In this document: positions 56,150 through 64,000 of the stretch, in pieces | Layout: every line of letters starts with the position of its first letter | Position numbering within the stretch: position 1 is the stretch's first letter | NCBI GenBank assembly: GCA_030429565.1 | Contig: JAUIFE010000002.1 | Span: 372,001-436,000 of the forward strand | From: Holophagae bacterium | GTDB taxonomy: Bacteria > Acidobacteriota > Holophagae > Acanthopleuribacterales > Acanthopleuribacteraceae | Direction of reading: 5' to 3' | Length of the DNA stretch: 64,000 nucleotides | Position numbers and translations under genes: made by a program | Notes under the pieces: generated by a model | Database searches by the model: none | What the model saw: only the letters and a program-made list of their open reading frames with translations | Told to the model about the DNA's origin: nothing

Positions 56150-56190
56150 GCCTATTCATCGCGACATCGCGCATTGCTTCTCAACCGGCT

Positions 56191-56214
56191 TGCGTCCTTG
56201 CGTCCTTGCGTCCT
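56191..56214. repeat. Three tandem copies of TGCGTCCT
   Basis: Perfect 8-bp units at 56191-56198, 56199-56206 and 56207-56214, directly upstream of the -10 element of the following small gene. Confidence 0.9.
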
Positions 56215-56226
56215 TGACCCTATATT
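56198..56226 (+). promoter_or_regulatory. Promoter built on an 8-bp tandem repeat
   Basis: TATATT at 56221-56226 has TTGCGT exactly 17 bp upstream at 56198-56203. That TTGCGT is the middle of three units of the TGCGTCCT repeat. Confidence 0.45.
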
Positions 56227-56277
56227 CTCTTTGCATGCTGTTGTAATGATTCCCGCATTACAGTCCAGGAGGTCGTG

Positions 56278-56514
56278 ATGAGTGCGTCTGATACAAAACC
56301 GGTCCAAATGCGTCTGAAACAAAGCACGATTGACCAGATCACCAAAATTCAAAACCTGCTAAATAGCCCTAATCGGACGACAGCGGCCAAAGCTGCATTT
56401 GATATTGCCGACATGGTGCTCGGTGAACTGACAAACGGCGGGCAGGTCGAGTTAATCGACAGTCAAGGTGTTCGTCGCCAAATTTTAATCCCAGGCGTGA
56501 ATACGGCGACCTGA
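56278..56514 (+). CDS. Small ribbon-helix-helix-like protein
   Basis: 78 aa. AGGAGGT precedes an ATG at 56278, and a GTG at 56275 is also possible. After a short strand (VQMRLKQ) come two helices (STIDQITKIQNLLN and RTTAAKAAFDIADMVLGEL), an arrangement like ribbon-helix-helix DNA-binding proteins, then a strand pair (QVELIDSQGVRRQILIP). Such proteins act as small repressors or antitoxins. No toxin-like gene is next to it. The 106-aa membrane protein downstream is 186 bp away. Confidence 0.65.
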   Translation: MSASDTKPVQMRLKQSTIDQITKIQNLLNSPNRTTAAKAAFDIADMVLGELTNGGQVELIDSQGVRRQILIPGVNTAT

Positions 56515-56700
56515 TGGCGCATTGCCGTTAGCGGTGCGGGCTTGTGGGTTTTTGAAAAAAATGCGAACGGTTTTTTTGTGGTTGAAAAAATATTTACTGA
56601 TCCGCCGGCCACGTGGTAGGTTCATGTCTCCGAAACGAAAGCGTGGCTGTTGTGGCGCACGCGTTTTTATGTCTGCTCTCGGTGAACACTGGACGCGCGC

Positions 56701-57021
56701 GTGGCTAGCAGTGAAAGTGAAAATTTTGGTGACGAACAGTTGCCACCGACGGTTCGCAAAAACGAAATTCATCCAGATCAACGTCTTGGCCTGGCGAAGA
56801 GCATTTTGTTGGGTCTTGCCATGCTTGCGGGTTTCGGTATATTCGTCGGATTGTTTTATCCGATTTTGGCGTTTACATGGATGGGAACGGGCGATGACTC
56901 GGTGAAAACCAAAGACTTTTTCGACCATGGCGCATTGGCGATAAATTTTGTGACCGTTGTCCTGCCGCCGATCGCCACCCTGGTGATTGGTTACTACTTT
57001 GGGCAAAAGACGATGAAGTGA
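56701..57021 (+). CDS. Small membrane protein with two spans
   Basis: 106 aa from a GTG with only a weak ribosome site. A polar N-terminal tail (1-30) is followed by a span at about 33-57 (SILLGLAMLAGFGIFVGLFYPIL), a short acidic loop (GDDSVKTKDFFDHG), and a second span at about 78-100. The second half recalls small membrane proteins with a C-terminal VIGYYFGQ. Function unknown. A hairpin with a T run follows at 57100-57128. Confidence 0.55.
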   Translation: MASSESENFGDEQLPPTVRKNEIHPDQRLGLAKSILLGLAMLAGFGIFVGLFYPILAFTWMGTGDDSVKTKDFFDHGALAINFVTVVLPPIATLVIGYYFGQKTMK

Positions 57022-57099
57022 ACAAGACGGCCTATTGAATAGGTAACAGTAACGATTTCTTTTCCCTGAAAGCGGCGCTTTTTGGAAAACAAAGTTGGT

Positions 57100-57128
57100 A
57101 AAAAACAAAGCCGGGGCGCTTGTTTTTT
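57100..57128 (+). terminator. Probable terminator after the small membrane protein
   Basis: AAAACAAAGC and GCTTGTTTT arms (one bulge) flank a GC-rich loop and run into TTTTTT. Confidence 0.55.
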
Positions 57129-57269
57129 AAAAAAATACCGCGCGTTGCGGCACAAGCAAGAACCGCTACCTTTGGGAAGCATGGTTTCGTGCTTCTGGTG
57201 TGTTTCGTGGTTCTACATAGGACAGCTCATATTGTCTCTAATGCGGGCTGTGGACATTGGTGGGGTTTC

Positions 57270-58115
57270 TCAATGGTTTGGTTCGTTTTCCGTGCGCCAG
57301 CTAATCGGGCGGTAGTCGGCGGCGCCTAGGTTAGAGAAGCGAATCAAAAATGTATAGCGCACGCGGTTTTCGCGATCATTGCGGCCCGAACGGTGCAACA
57401 GGTGAAAGTGTTGAATGCCCAAATCGCCGCGTTTCACGTTCAGCCGCACTTCTTTGAAGCGGGCCACCACGTCGTCGGGGACGCGTGTACGGTAGTGTCG
57501 TTTTTCTTCCGGAATGAGGTAAACGCCTTCGTGGGCGAGTGCCCCGTCACGATGGCTGGCTTCGCATACGTGCAAGGCGCCTTCGGCCGGGCCGCAATCG
57601 AACAGGGGAATCCACACCACGACACCGCTGTCGGGACTGACATTGTAGCGGTAGTAGCTGCTTTCCTGGTGGAACGGCAGGCTGATTTTGCGGGCGAGTT
57701 CCGTGTAGCGGCCGGGCAAATCGACCCGGAAAAAAGGCGCGACTACGCCCAGGTCGGCGACGTCACAGCCGATGGCTTCAGCCGCCGCCGCGGCGATGCG
57801 CGGGTTGGCCACTAGGCGATAGAACGCGTAGCTGTTGAGCGCGCCGTCGACCACATATTGCTCCAAACGCGGTGCGGCTTGATAGAGCGCGATCAGGCCG
57901 TCGTGCAACAATCGTTCGTCGTCGAAGTTTTGGGATTCAAAGGCGATGCGCGCTTGCTCCGGTAAACGGGCGGCGGCGTGGCGGATCAAGCGGCGCAGGG
58001 TTGTCTCAAAGGCGGCTAGATCGGCGAGCGGCACGGATTGCGGCACGGTCAGGTAACCCTTCTCGGTGAAGAGGCGATGTTGGGTTACGGCTTGTTTGTC
58101 GGTTGCGGAATCCAT
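57270..58115 (-). CDS. Phytanoyl-CoA dioxygenase (PhyH)-family oxygenase
   Basis: 281 aa. GGGAGG precedes the ATG. The non-haem iron, 2-oxoglutarate fold is marked by His149-x-Glu151 (LPFHQESSYY), a distal His241 (LLHRSGRN), and Arg252 for the cosubstrate (RVRYTFL). The iron motif is HxE instead of the commoner HxD. The substrate is unknown. It follows a TylF-type methyltransferase by 24 bp, as in clusters that decorate sugars or small molecules. Confidence 0.82.
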   Translation of the reverse strand: MDSATDKQAVTQHRLFTEKGYLTVPQSVPLADLAAFETTLRRLIRHAAARLPEQARIAFESQNFDDERLLHDGLIALYQAAPRLEQYVVDGALNSYAFYRLVANPRIAAAAAEAIGCDVADLGVVAPFFRVDLPGRYTELARKISLPFHQESSYYRYNVSPDSGVVVWIPLFDCGPAEGALHVCEASHRDGALAHEGVYLIPEEKRHYRTRVPDDVVARFKEVRLNVKRGDLGIQHFHLLHRSGRNDRENRVRYTFLIRFSNLGAADYRPISWRTENEPNH

Positions 58116-58139
58116 GGCTGCCTCCCAAAGCCGTTTGGC

Positions 58140-58907
58140 TTACTCGCCGACAACGGCGTAACACATGTTGGCGGAAATCGGCAGCCGGCGCAGGCGTAGA
58201 TTGGGAAGGCCCAGGGTTTCCATTACGGCCAGGGTTTCGCCGGGATAATCGCGATGGTTGAGTTCGTCGAAACAAATCACTGCACCTTTGGCCATCCGGC
58301 CGCGCAACAAGGTCAGCGTGTCGAAGGTTGCCTGGTACAAATCCATGTCCAGATACAAAAGGCCGACGACCGTGGCCGGGTGTTCCTGCAAATAGACCGG
58401 CAAGCTTTCGCTTATGTTGCCTTTCACCAATTCCACCTTGGGAATATGGCCGATGGGGCGATTCATGTCGAATAGTTGAATGGCGCGCTGTAACATGTCG
58501 TGGCTGTCGAAACACAGGCCGCCTTCCTGCATGTGTTTGGCGTTGCTGGTGCGGTCCTTGTCGGAAATGCCTTGAAAGCCGGCGAAGGTGTCGAAACCGA
58601 CGACCCGGCGAGTGTAACAAAAGGGTTCATGGATGGCGCAAAAGTGCGCAAAGGCCATTAAACCCTGGCCGGAACCGACACCGCACTCAAAGATATCGCC
58701 GGGTACATCCTGCACCAACTTAAAAATCTCATAGCGTTCCAAGAAACTGGTGATGACCTGGCGCGGTGCATAGGCGGCGAAGCTGCGACTGACGGTAAAC
58801 GGCGATTGGCCGCTTGTTTCGCAGAAGTCAATTAACTGGTCGTAATAACTCATTTGTTGCTGCGTGTTTCGCGACGCTTCAATGTTCGCGAGATCCTTTT
58901 CGGCCAT
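58140..58907 (-). CDS. TylF/MycF-type O-methyltransferase
   Basis: 255 aa. The SAM-binding loop ECGVGSGQGL (about 74-83), VVGFDTFAGFQG, the acidic LLYLDMDLYQATFDTL (Mg-binding Asp pair) and VICFDELNHRDYPGE are typical of macrocin-type sugar O-methyltransferases and relatives in polysaccharide clusters. Operon with the PhyH protein. A minus-strand extended -10 (TGATAGAAT) lies 50 bp upstream. Confidence 0.85.
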   Translation of the reverse strand: MAEKDLANIEASRNTQQQMSYYDQLIDFCETSGQSPFTVSRSFAAYAPRQVITSFLERYEIFKLVQDVPGDIFECGVGSGQGLMAFAHFCAIHEPFCYTRRVVGFDTFAGFQGISDKDRTSNAKHMQEGGLCFDSHDMLQRAIQLFDMNRPIGHIPKVELVKGNISESLPVYLQEHPATVVGLLYLDMDLYQATFDTLTLLRGRMAKGAVICFDELNHRDYPGETLAVMETLGLPNLRLRRLPISANMCYAVVGE

Positions 58908-58956
58908 GGTGTTTCCCCCGCCCGGTTCGGTCTAGTTTTGTTGGTGAAGTGCTTCA

Positions 58957-58965
58957 ATTCTATCA
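58957..58965 (-). promoter_or_regulatory. Extended -10 element ahead of the methyltransferase
   Basis: TGATAGAAT on the minus strand fits TG-N-TAGAAT. No -35 is clear. It suggests the methyltransferase/PhyH pair can be transcribed apart from the gene upstream. Confidence 0.4.
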
Positions 58966-58988
58966 CGTTCCGTACCGCGGCCGGCGGC

Positions 58989-60374
58989 TCAGCCGACATC
59001 TTCGGGGTGACTACGCTTAACGGTTAAGCCCATATCTTTGAAAACGTCGGCCCACAGGTTCCACTCGGCGCGCTTGACCGTGCGTTCGCTTTGCCAGCGG
59101 GGATGAACCGTATCGCTGTTCGGCAAAATCACCACCGATTCGTTGCCAGGCTGAATATGTGGCAAGCGATAACCGATGCTGCTGCCCGCCGTGAGCACCA
59201 AACACTGATTCATGCGATTGAATTCAAATGGGATCAGACTGCTGAAGGGAACCACCGGAGCGATGTTCTGAAACGCGGCGGTGGGCTCACCGCCCATTAA
59301 GGTAAAGCTTTGACGATTCGTACTTTGTGTGGTCGCGGTAACATTCAAGTAACGCAAATCCCGTTGGCTGAGCGTCACCGCGTCGGCGTTGTTTGTCCGG
59401 GTGTCGTCGAGGTGTAACCGGCAGGCCTTGGGGTCGGTTTCCCGTTTGGTCGGGGCGGCTGTGATGATGATCGAGCCGGTGAACCCACGCTCATTGAGCT
59501 TGTCACGCAAGGCTTCTGCCTCGGGTCCCGGCGGAGAAATCAGCACCCGTTGCGCTGCTTGGACCAGGGGCCAAATGGGTTGCAGTTGGGTCTCTTCGTA
59601 CCAAAAGCTGAAGGGATGCAGGGCGGCCCACCAGCCGCTTGGTGCCGGTGCCCAATGGTGTGCGGCCAAGTCGGTAAAAGCTTTGATTTCCCAACGCAGG
59701 TTGGGGCTCATGATCACAGCCTGCTCAAAAAAGCCGGCTTTCGATAAGGCTTTTTGGAAATCGAAGAAGGCGGAAACATGGCTTGAGCGCATTGCTTCGT
59801 GTTGGATCAATTCCGGATGGAACAGGGCGTAATGGAAACGGTCGCGGTCGATGTTGGGCTGTTCGGTGGAAAAGTAATGGCGATAGGCTGTGTCGCTAAA
59901 GGGACTGTTGCGGTAGCCGTCGGCATGGTCGAAGCGGGCCGGATCGCGATGGGCTAAATAGTCGAACAGGCCGTCTTCAACGCGCACGAAGCGTGCGTCG
60001 GGTAAGTGTTCAGCCAGCAAGTCGGTGAGCATTTTAACCAGGGGGGCCACGTGGAACTCATAGGCAAAAATGTGATCGAAGCGCGGGCGTTCCTTAATCC
60101 AGGCACGCAATTCGGCCAGACATGGATCGAGAAAGGCGGCCTGGCTAAAATCAACGCGACGGCGCACGCGTTGGTGGTAATCCATAAAATGGACACGCGG
60201 CGCCCAGGTTTGCATGGGGGTGGGATCGAAGTCGGGCAGGGCGCGGCTGTCGTAAACAATCAGTAGGTCGGAGACGGGGACTCGGCTTGCGGCCTGATAG
60301 AACTGAAGTCGCTTGCGGTAATAAACCACGCGGTCATGGTGAATGGGATAAATGAATAGGGCTTGTGACGCCAA
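58989..60374 (-). CDS. Protein of unknown function in a glycan-decoration context
   Basis: 461 aa from a TTG at 60374, with GAGGA rather far upstream, so the start is uncertain. There is no signal peptide. Alternating strands and helices in two halves (FIYPIHHDRVVYYRKRLQFYQAA; RVLISPPGPEAEALRDKL) suggest a two-domain Rossmann-like layout, such as GT-B glycosyltransferases, but no diagnostic motif is seen. It is rich in His, Phe, Tyr and Trp. It sits upstream of the TylF and PhyH genes on the same strand (81-bp gap). Confidence 0.6.
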   Translation of the reverse strand: MASQALFIYPIHHDRVVYYRKRLQFYQAASRVPVSDLLIVYDSRALPDFDPTPMQTWAPRVHFMDYHQRVRRRVDFSQAAFLDPCLAELRAWIKERPRFDHIFAYEFHVAPLVKMLTDLLAEHLPDARFVRVEDGLFDYLAHRDPARFDHADGYRNSPFSDTAYRHYFSTEQPNIDRDRFHYALFHPELIQHEAMRSSHVSAFFDFQKALSKAGFFEQAVIMSPNLRWEIKAFTDLAAHHWAPAPSGWWAALHPFSFWYEETQLQPIWPLVQAAQRVLISPPGPEAEALRDKLNERGFTGSIIITAAPTKRETDPKACRLHLDDTRTNNADAVTLSQRDLRYLNVTATTQSTNRQSFTLMGGEPTAAFQNIAPVVPFSSLIPFEFNRMNQCLVLTAGSSIGYRLPHIQPGNESVVILPNSDTVHPRWQSERTVKRAEWNLWADVFKDMGLTVKRSHPEDVG

Positions 60375-60590
60375 ATCGGTAACCGTCCTCTGGGATTTCC
60401 TTGCGCCAGACTGACGGATCGAAACAAAACGGCAGCCGGCTGTGTCGTTTTATCGGCCAATTGGGCGCTTGGCCAAAGTCTATTTTTTTAAATTGGTTAG
60501 ATCTTATTCCCTGGGGCTCTCAGCGATTCCCGCTAGCCCTTCATGGGACCGCGACGTACACTGAGGTACCTTTTCCTGGGGCGGACCATC
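60375..60590. other. Divergent intergenic region
   Basis: It separates the 461-aa protein gene (minus) from the AraC regulator (plus). It contains an AT-rich run (60483-60510). The arrangement would suit regulation of the divergent gene by the AraC protein. Confidence 0.4.
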
Positions 60591-61376
60591 GTGTTTCACT
60601 TGTGCCAACCTCATCCGCTGTTGCGTCCCTTCGTGCGCTGTTACTGGGCCTTCGAGGGCGGTGCCGGCGTGCCGGAAGACGCCTTTAAGGTGTTGCCCGA
60701 TGGCTGCATGGAATTGATCATCAACATGGGTGATCCCTATCGCCGTAATGGTTTGCGACAACCAGACGCTTTTGTGGTCGGTCAGATTACCGCCGTCATT
60801 GAGCTGCAACCGACCGGTGTAAACCGTTTCTTTAGCATTCGTTTTGAGCCCCACGGGTTGCGTCCTTTCATTGCGATGCCGGTCAATGAACTCACCGACT
60901 TGGATGTTTCGCTTGAGCACCTGTGGACGGACGCGGCGATGTGGACGGATCAGTGGCGGGCGGCGCCTGATTTCGGTGGCCAATGCGCCGTTGCCGATCA
61001 TTTTTTGACGACCTGTTTGGCGCGCGGTATTTCGGTGGAAACGCGTTTGTTTAAAACGGTTTACCCGATGCTCATGCAGCCGGATCGCAGCGTTGCCCAA
61101 ATTGCAGCGATGCTCGGCTTAAGTGCGCGCCAGTTACAGCGTCGGTTCCGCGATCACACTGGTTTAACCCCGAAACACTTTGCGCGCATCGCTCGCTTGC
61201 GGCGCGTCTTGGCGTATTTGCGCGACGATGATCGCTTTGAGACGCTCACCGATTTGGCTCACGACCTCGGTTACAGCGATCAAGCTCATATGAATCATGA
61301 CTTTAAAGCGTTGACAGGTTTGGCGCCGCGACGGTTCGCCGCATGTCGCGACGCCTTTCATTTTGACACTTTTTAA
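60591..61376 (+). CDS. AraC-family transcriptional regulator
   Basis: 261 aa from a GTG with GGGGCGGA five bases upstream. An in-frame ATG 48 bp earlier has no good site. The N-terminal domain (LLRPFVRCYWAFEG, VLPDGCMELIINMGDP, SIRFEPHGLRPF) resembles the DUF6597 sensor of this subgroup. The C-terminal double helix-turn-helix (about 160-258) shows VAQIAAMLGLSARQLQRRFRDHTGLTPK and DLAHDLGYSDQAHMNHDFKALTGLAPRRF. The ligand is unknown. It stops 3 bp before the convergent gene. Confidence 0.9.
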   Translation: MFHLCQPHPLLRPFVRCYWAFEGGAGVPEDAFKVLPDGCMELIINMGDPYRRNGLRQPDAFVVGQITAVIELQPTGVNRFFSIRFEPHGLRPFIAMPVNELTDLDVSLEHLWTDAAMWTDQWRAAPDFGGQCAVADHFLTTCLARGISVETRLFKTVYPMLMQPDRSVAQIAAMLGLSARQLQRRFRDHTGLTPKHFARIARLRRVLAYLRDDDRFETLTDLAHDLGYSDQAHMNHDFKALTGLAPRRFAACRDAFHFDTF

Positions 61377-61379
61377 ACG

Positions 61380-61823
61380 CTAAAGTTTGTGCCAGCACCA
61401 AGCGACTTTGCGCGGCTGCTCGAGCGTGCCGATCCAGGCGCACAGTTTGTCGCCGTCGCGCGCATAGGTGATGACTTGGGGGAAATCGTGGTCCGCGTTT
61501 TCAAAAACGGCGACGGCTTTGTCCAATTTAACCAATTTAAACGCGCTGCTCTCTTTTCCCAATGGTTGGGCGACGTAGTAGACGCCGTCAGCGCGTTGTT
61601 CCAAACGCATGTACTCGAAGAAGGTGCGGTTGGGTCGGCTTGTGTCGCGGTTCATGCCGATCATGACGCCGCCACCGAGTGCCATCCAGTGTTCTTCGGA
61701 CGTGCCCGCTTCAGTGCGCCAAGCGCCGGCTAAGCGTTCAGATAAGGTGGCCAACTGCGTTGGCTCGGCCGCCAATGCAGTGCTTGGCAGCCACAATGCC
61801 AGCCATAAACAATAAGTGACCAT
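61380..61823 (-). CDS. Secreted DUF6265-family protein
   Basis: 147 aa. GGAGG precedes the ATG at 61823, and the signal peptide (MVTYCLWLALWLPSTALAAE) ends near 20. The WRTEAGTSEEHWMALGGGVMIGMNRD pattern and FFEYMRLEQRADGVYYVAQPLG match DUF6265 as I know it, a lipocalin-like fold of unknown function. A longer frame upstream lacks the signal peptide at its start. Confidence 0.78.
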   Translation of the reverse strand: MVTYCLWLALWLPSTALAAEPTQLATLSERLAGAWRTEAGTSEEHWMALGGGVMIGMNRDTSRPNRTFFEYMRLEQRADGVYYVAQPLGKESSAFKLVKLDKAVAVFENADHDFPQVITYARDGDKLCAWIGTLEQPRKVAWCWHKL

Positions 61824-61911
61824 ATTTGGTGCCTCCGACCGGTGATGTCCGGTGTTTGCGCTCAATCTAAACAACTGATCGGCGGCGGCCTTGTAAAAAT
61901 GCGACATTCAC

Positions 61912-61946
61912 AAAAAAAGCGCGCCGACGTGGGACGCGGCGCGCTT
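61912..61946 (-). terminator. Terminator of the TonB-dependent receptor gene
   Basis: AAGCGCGCCG/CGGCGCGCTT, 10-bp perfect stem, followed on the minus strand by a run of T. Confidence 0.9.
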
Positions 61947-62009
61947 GAGAAGGTCGATGGTGTCAGTTGAATTCGCGGCCGGATCAGGCCGAGACATTAA
62001 CGGAAGGTG

Positions 62010-64000
62010 TTAGAAACGCGAGCGTAAACCCAGGTTGTAACGGGGTTCCTGATCCGCGTAGAGCAAGAATTGGTTTTCGAAGCGGCCATGGGCCTTCATG
62101 GGTTCGCCACTGACATTGAGCCCCTCCACGAAGGCCGACAGATCGCCGTCGCCGAGGATGTCGAAGCCGAAGCGCAGGTCCCATTGCCCGTAGGCTTCAA
62201 TGAACACGGGTTCGTCGGCTTGGCGTAACTGGTTGCTCGATAACAGGAATTTGTCGCGCCAGTTGTAGGCGGCGCGGATTTTGACACGGGCCTTCTCGAA
62301 GAACACAACCAAGTTGGCCGAATCACTTAAGCCGGTCAGGGCGACCGTTTGGTCGAGGGCATAAATGTCGTATTCGACGTCGCCGTTTACCAGGGTGTAG
62401 TTGAGTTGGGCGCCAAATCCCGTTTCAGTGAAGATGTGTTGCAAGGCAACTTCCCATCCGTCGACGGAAGCCGATTCACCGTTCGCGAAGCTGAGGATGT
62501 CCCAAACGATCACCTGGTCATCGGCGCCGCCGACGGTGTTGGTGGGGAAGTTGGGGTCGTCTTGCGGGTTGGGATCGCTCAGCTCGTATCCTAAGTCACC
62601 GACGATGGTGTCCTGCGTAATCGTGCTGACGATGTAGTTATCGACCCACTTGCGGAAGTAGGTCAGCGCGGCGTAACTGCCGTTGCGGTAGTAGTATTCC
62701 AGCGAAAGATCGATGTTGTCGGACAAATAGGGTTTTAAACCGGGATTGCCCTGCGAGGCGTTGTAAGGACCGCCTGGCCGCGCATCACCCAGCAGCAAGG
62801 CCGGTTTCATACTATTGAGATCGGGCCGCGCCAACGAGCGCCCATAGGAGAAACGGGCAACCAGGTTGTCGCGCAAGCTCAGGTTACTGCTCAAGCTGGG
62901 TAGCAACACGTCGTAATCGTTTTCCAGGGTGTAGGCGGTTTCGGTTTCGGAATAGCGGGCACGGAACTCGGTTTGGCTGATGTAAACCATGGCTTCCGGA
63001 TTGTTTTGAATGGTGGTACCCGTTACATCGGTGCGCTCGTAGCGAACACCGACGAGGGTTTTGAGCGGTTTGTTGCCGATCTTTGATTCGAAATCGGCTT
63101 GCAGGTAAACCGACGTTGTTTTTTCCTGAACGGTGTGGGCGTTGGTATTGACGAGGTCGAAGACGGAGGGAATGCCGCCGACAAAGTCGTCGAAAATGCC
63201 GCGCGCGTTAAAGGTCAACGTGGTGGGGAACACGTCGGGAAAGGCCGTATTCCGGCGGGTCACGTAATCGGCGCAGCCGGTACAGGCGGGTTGACCTTGA
63301 ACGCCCAAGTCAAAACGCCACGAAGTATCGATTTGGTAATCGGTGACGGCGGCGCCAAAGTCCAGGGTACGCAAGGCGTTGTCGGCCAAGTTAACCCATT
63401 GACCAGAGAACTGAGCCTGTTTGACTTCGTTTTTGGCGGCGACGTTGCGCAGTAAATCGATGTTCGGGCGCAGGCCGGCAGCATCGTCGTAACCATTTGT
63501 AAGGGATGGATTAAGCACGCCGACTTGGCTGTCGTTGATCGAGGTGGTTGGCAGGTTGCCGCCGCCGTAGTTGACGGTGGTGGTCACGCCCAAGGGCCCG
63601 GACAAAATCACCAAAAAGTCGCTGCTCAGGCCGTCCGGCTGAGCCTCGGAAACCGAGTCGTGGACGTCGAAGGTAAAGTTCAGGTTGTCGGCCGCTTGCC
63701 AGTCGAGGTTCAAGCCGATGGATTCGTTTTCGGTTTTTACCACGTCGCTGTAACCTTGGAAATCCAGTGCGCCTAGGTTGGTGGCGGCGTTGGCTTCAAT
63801 CGTTGGATTGATTACCGAACCGTTACGATCAGTGATGCCGGATGGATTAGGGCTCTCAAACCAAATGCCGGTTTGACTGCGTTCGATGACATCCTCGTAT
63901 TCCGACATGGTGTAGTCCAAGGTTGCCTTGACGCGCGTGTTCGGCGCAAATTGCAAAACGGCTTGGCCGTTGAAGCGCGAGCGTTCGTGGTCACTTTGGT
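62010..64000 (-). CDS. TonB-dependent outer-membrane receptor, 5' end outside window
   Basis: About 663 residues of the C-terminal barrel, open to the right edge (the frame continues through SDHERSRFNGQAVLQF). The signal peptide, TonB box and plug domain must lie beyond. Long alternating strands are seen (FSYGRSLARPDLNSMKPALLL, LKPYLSDNIDLSLEYYYRNGSYAALTYFRKWVDNYI), and the last residues are LGLRSRF, a standard C-terminal BAM signal. This barrel type (TonB-dependent receptor of the carbohydrate or oligomer class) imports large ligands. The substrate is unknown. A CxGC pair (ACTGC) in a loop may form a disulfide. Confidence 0.93.
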   Translation of the reverse strand, partial: QSDHERSRFNGQAVLQFAPNTRVKATLDYTMSEYEDVIERSQTGIWFESPNPSGITDRNGSVINPTIEANAATNLGALDFQGYSDVVKTENESIGLNLDWQAADNLNFTFDVHDSVSEAQPDGLSSDFLVILSGPLGVTTTVNYGGGNLPTTSINDSQVGVLNPSLTNGYDDAAGLRPNIDLLRNVAAKNEVKQAQFSGQWVNLADNALRTLDFGAAVTDYQIDTSWRFDLGVQGQPACTGCADYVTRRNTAFPDVFPTTLTFNARGIFDDFVGGIPSVFDLVNTNAHTVQEKTTSVYLQADFESKIGNKPLKTLVGVRYERTDVTGTTIQNNPEAMVYISQTEFRARYSETETAYTLENDYDVLLPSLSSNLSLRDNLVARFSYGRSLARPDLNSMKPALLLGDARPGGPYNASQGNPGLKPYLSDNIDLSLEYYYRNGSYAALTYFRKWVDNYIVSTITQDTIVGDLGYELSDPNPQDDPNFPTNTVGGADDQVIVWDILSFANGESASVDGWEVALQHIFTETGFGAQLNYTLVNGDVEYDIYALDQTVALTGLSDSANLVVFFEKARVKIRAAYNWRDKFLLSSNQLRQADEPVFIEAYGQWDLRFGFDILGDGDLSAFVEGLNVSGEPMKAHGRFENQFLLYADQEPRYNLGLRSRF

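Overview
The window looks like a chromosomal segment from a GC-rich, Gram-negative, flagellated bacterium. It has outer-membrane barrels, a TonB-dependent receptor, an L-ring lipoprotein, flagellar rod and stator genes, and many secreted proteins. The mix of RecA, a PilT-type ATPase, TPR- and HEAT-rich proteins, Asp-box and DUF6174-type secreted proteins and a trpDCFBA block would fit an acidobacterium, possibly a marine Acanthopleuribacter-like lineage. That placement is inference, since no 16S gene is present. I see no insertion sequence, prophage, CRISPR array or obvious island.

Layout. 1-12.3 kb: a TPR protein cut by the left edge, recA, tRNA-Phe(GAA), purC, a highly structured RNA segment, a large secreted TPR/CHAT-like protein, two small secreted or outer-membrane proteins, purA, and a DUF6174-like secreted protein. 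12.9-18.3 kb: a PilT-type ATPase with an unusual coiled-coil tail, a tiny membrane protein, and a three-gene signalling operon (CheY-like receiver, CheC-type phosphatase, hybrid histidine kinase). 18.5-23.2 kb: trpD, then trpCFBA behind its own strong promoter. 23.2-28.2 kb (minus strand): secreted and outer-membrane proteins. 29.0-33.7 kb: yceD-rpmF-fabG-acpP-fabF, then aroA. 33.7-36.8 kb (minus): a processive family-2 glycosyltransferase and an ECF sigma/anti-sigma pair. 37.1-42.6 kb (minus): flgF-flgG-flgA-flgH followed by a TPR/GT41 O-glycosyltransferase. 43-46.3 kb: a propeller-like protein and a secreted metalloprotease. 46.7-50 kb: a FabD-like acyltransferase with a fused 2-oxoacid dehydrogenase E1. 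50.3-54.6 kb: a HEAT-repeat/pseudo-receiver protein with motA-motB. 55.1-64 kb: pseB, two small genes, a PhyH oxygenase/TylF methyltransferase pair behind a protein of unknown function, an AraC regulator, a DUF6265 protein and a partial TonB-dependent receptor.

How it may fit together. Four loci point to motility: the flg rod/ring operon behind a sigma-54-like site, motAB with its HEAT/pseudo-receiver partner, the CheC signalling operon, and pseB plus the GT41 enzyme, which together suggest a glycosylated flagellin. The fatty-acid block, the trp block and the purine genes are ordinary housekeeping genes. The least explained items are a run of about nine local hairpins between an extended -10 promoter and an intrinsic terminator (about 4552-4752), the HEAT/pseudo-receiver protein ahead of motAB, and a leader with two mutually exclusive hairpins ahead of the CheY/CheC/kinase operon. 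Start codons were chosen mainly from Shine-Dalgarno spacing and signal peptides.
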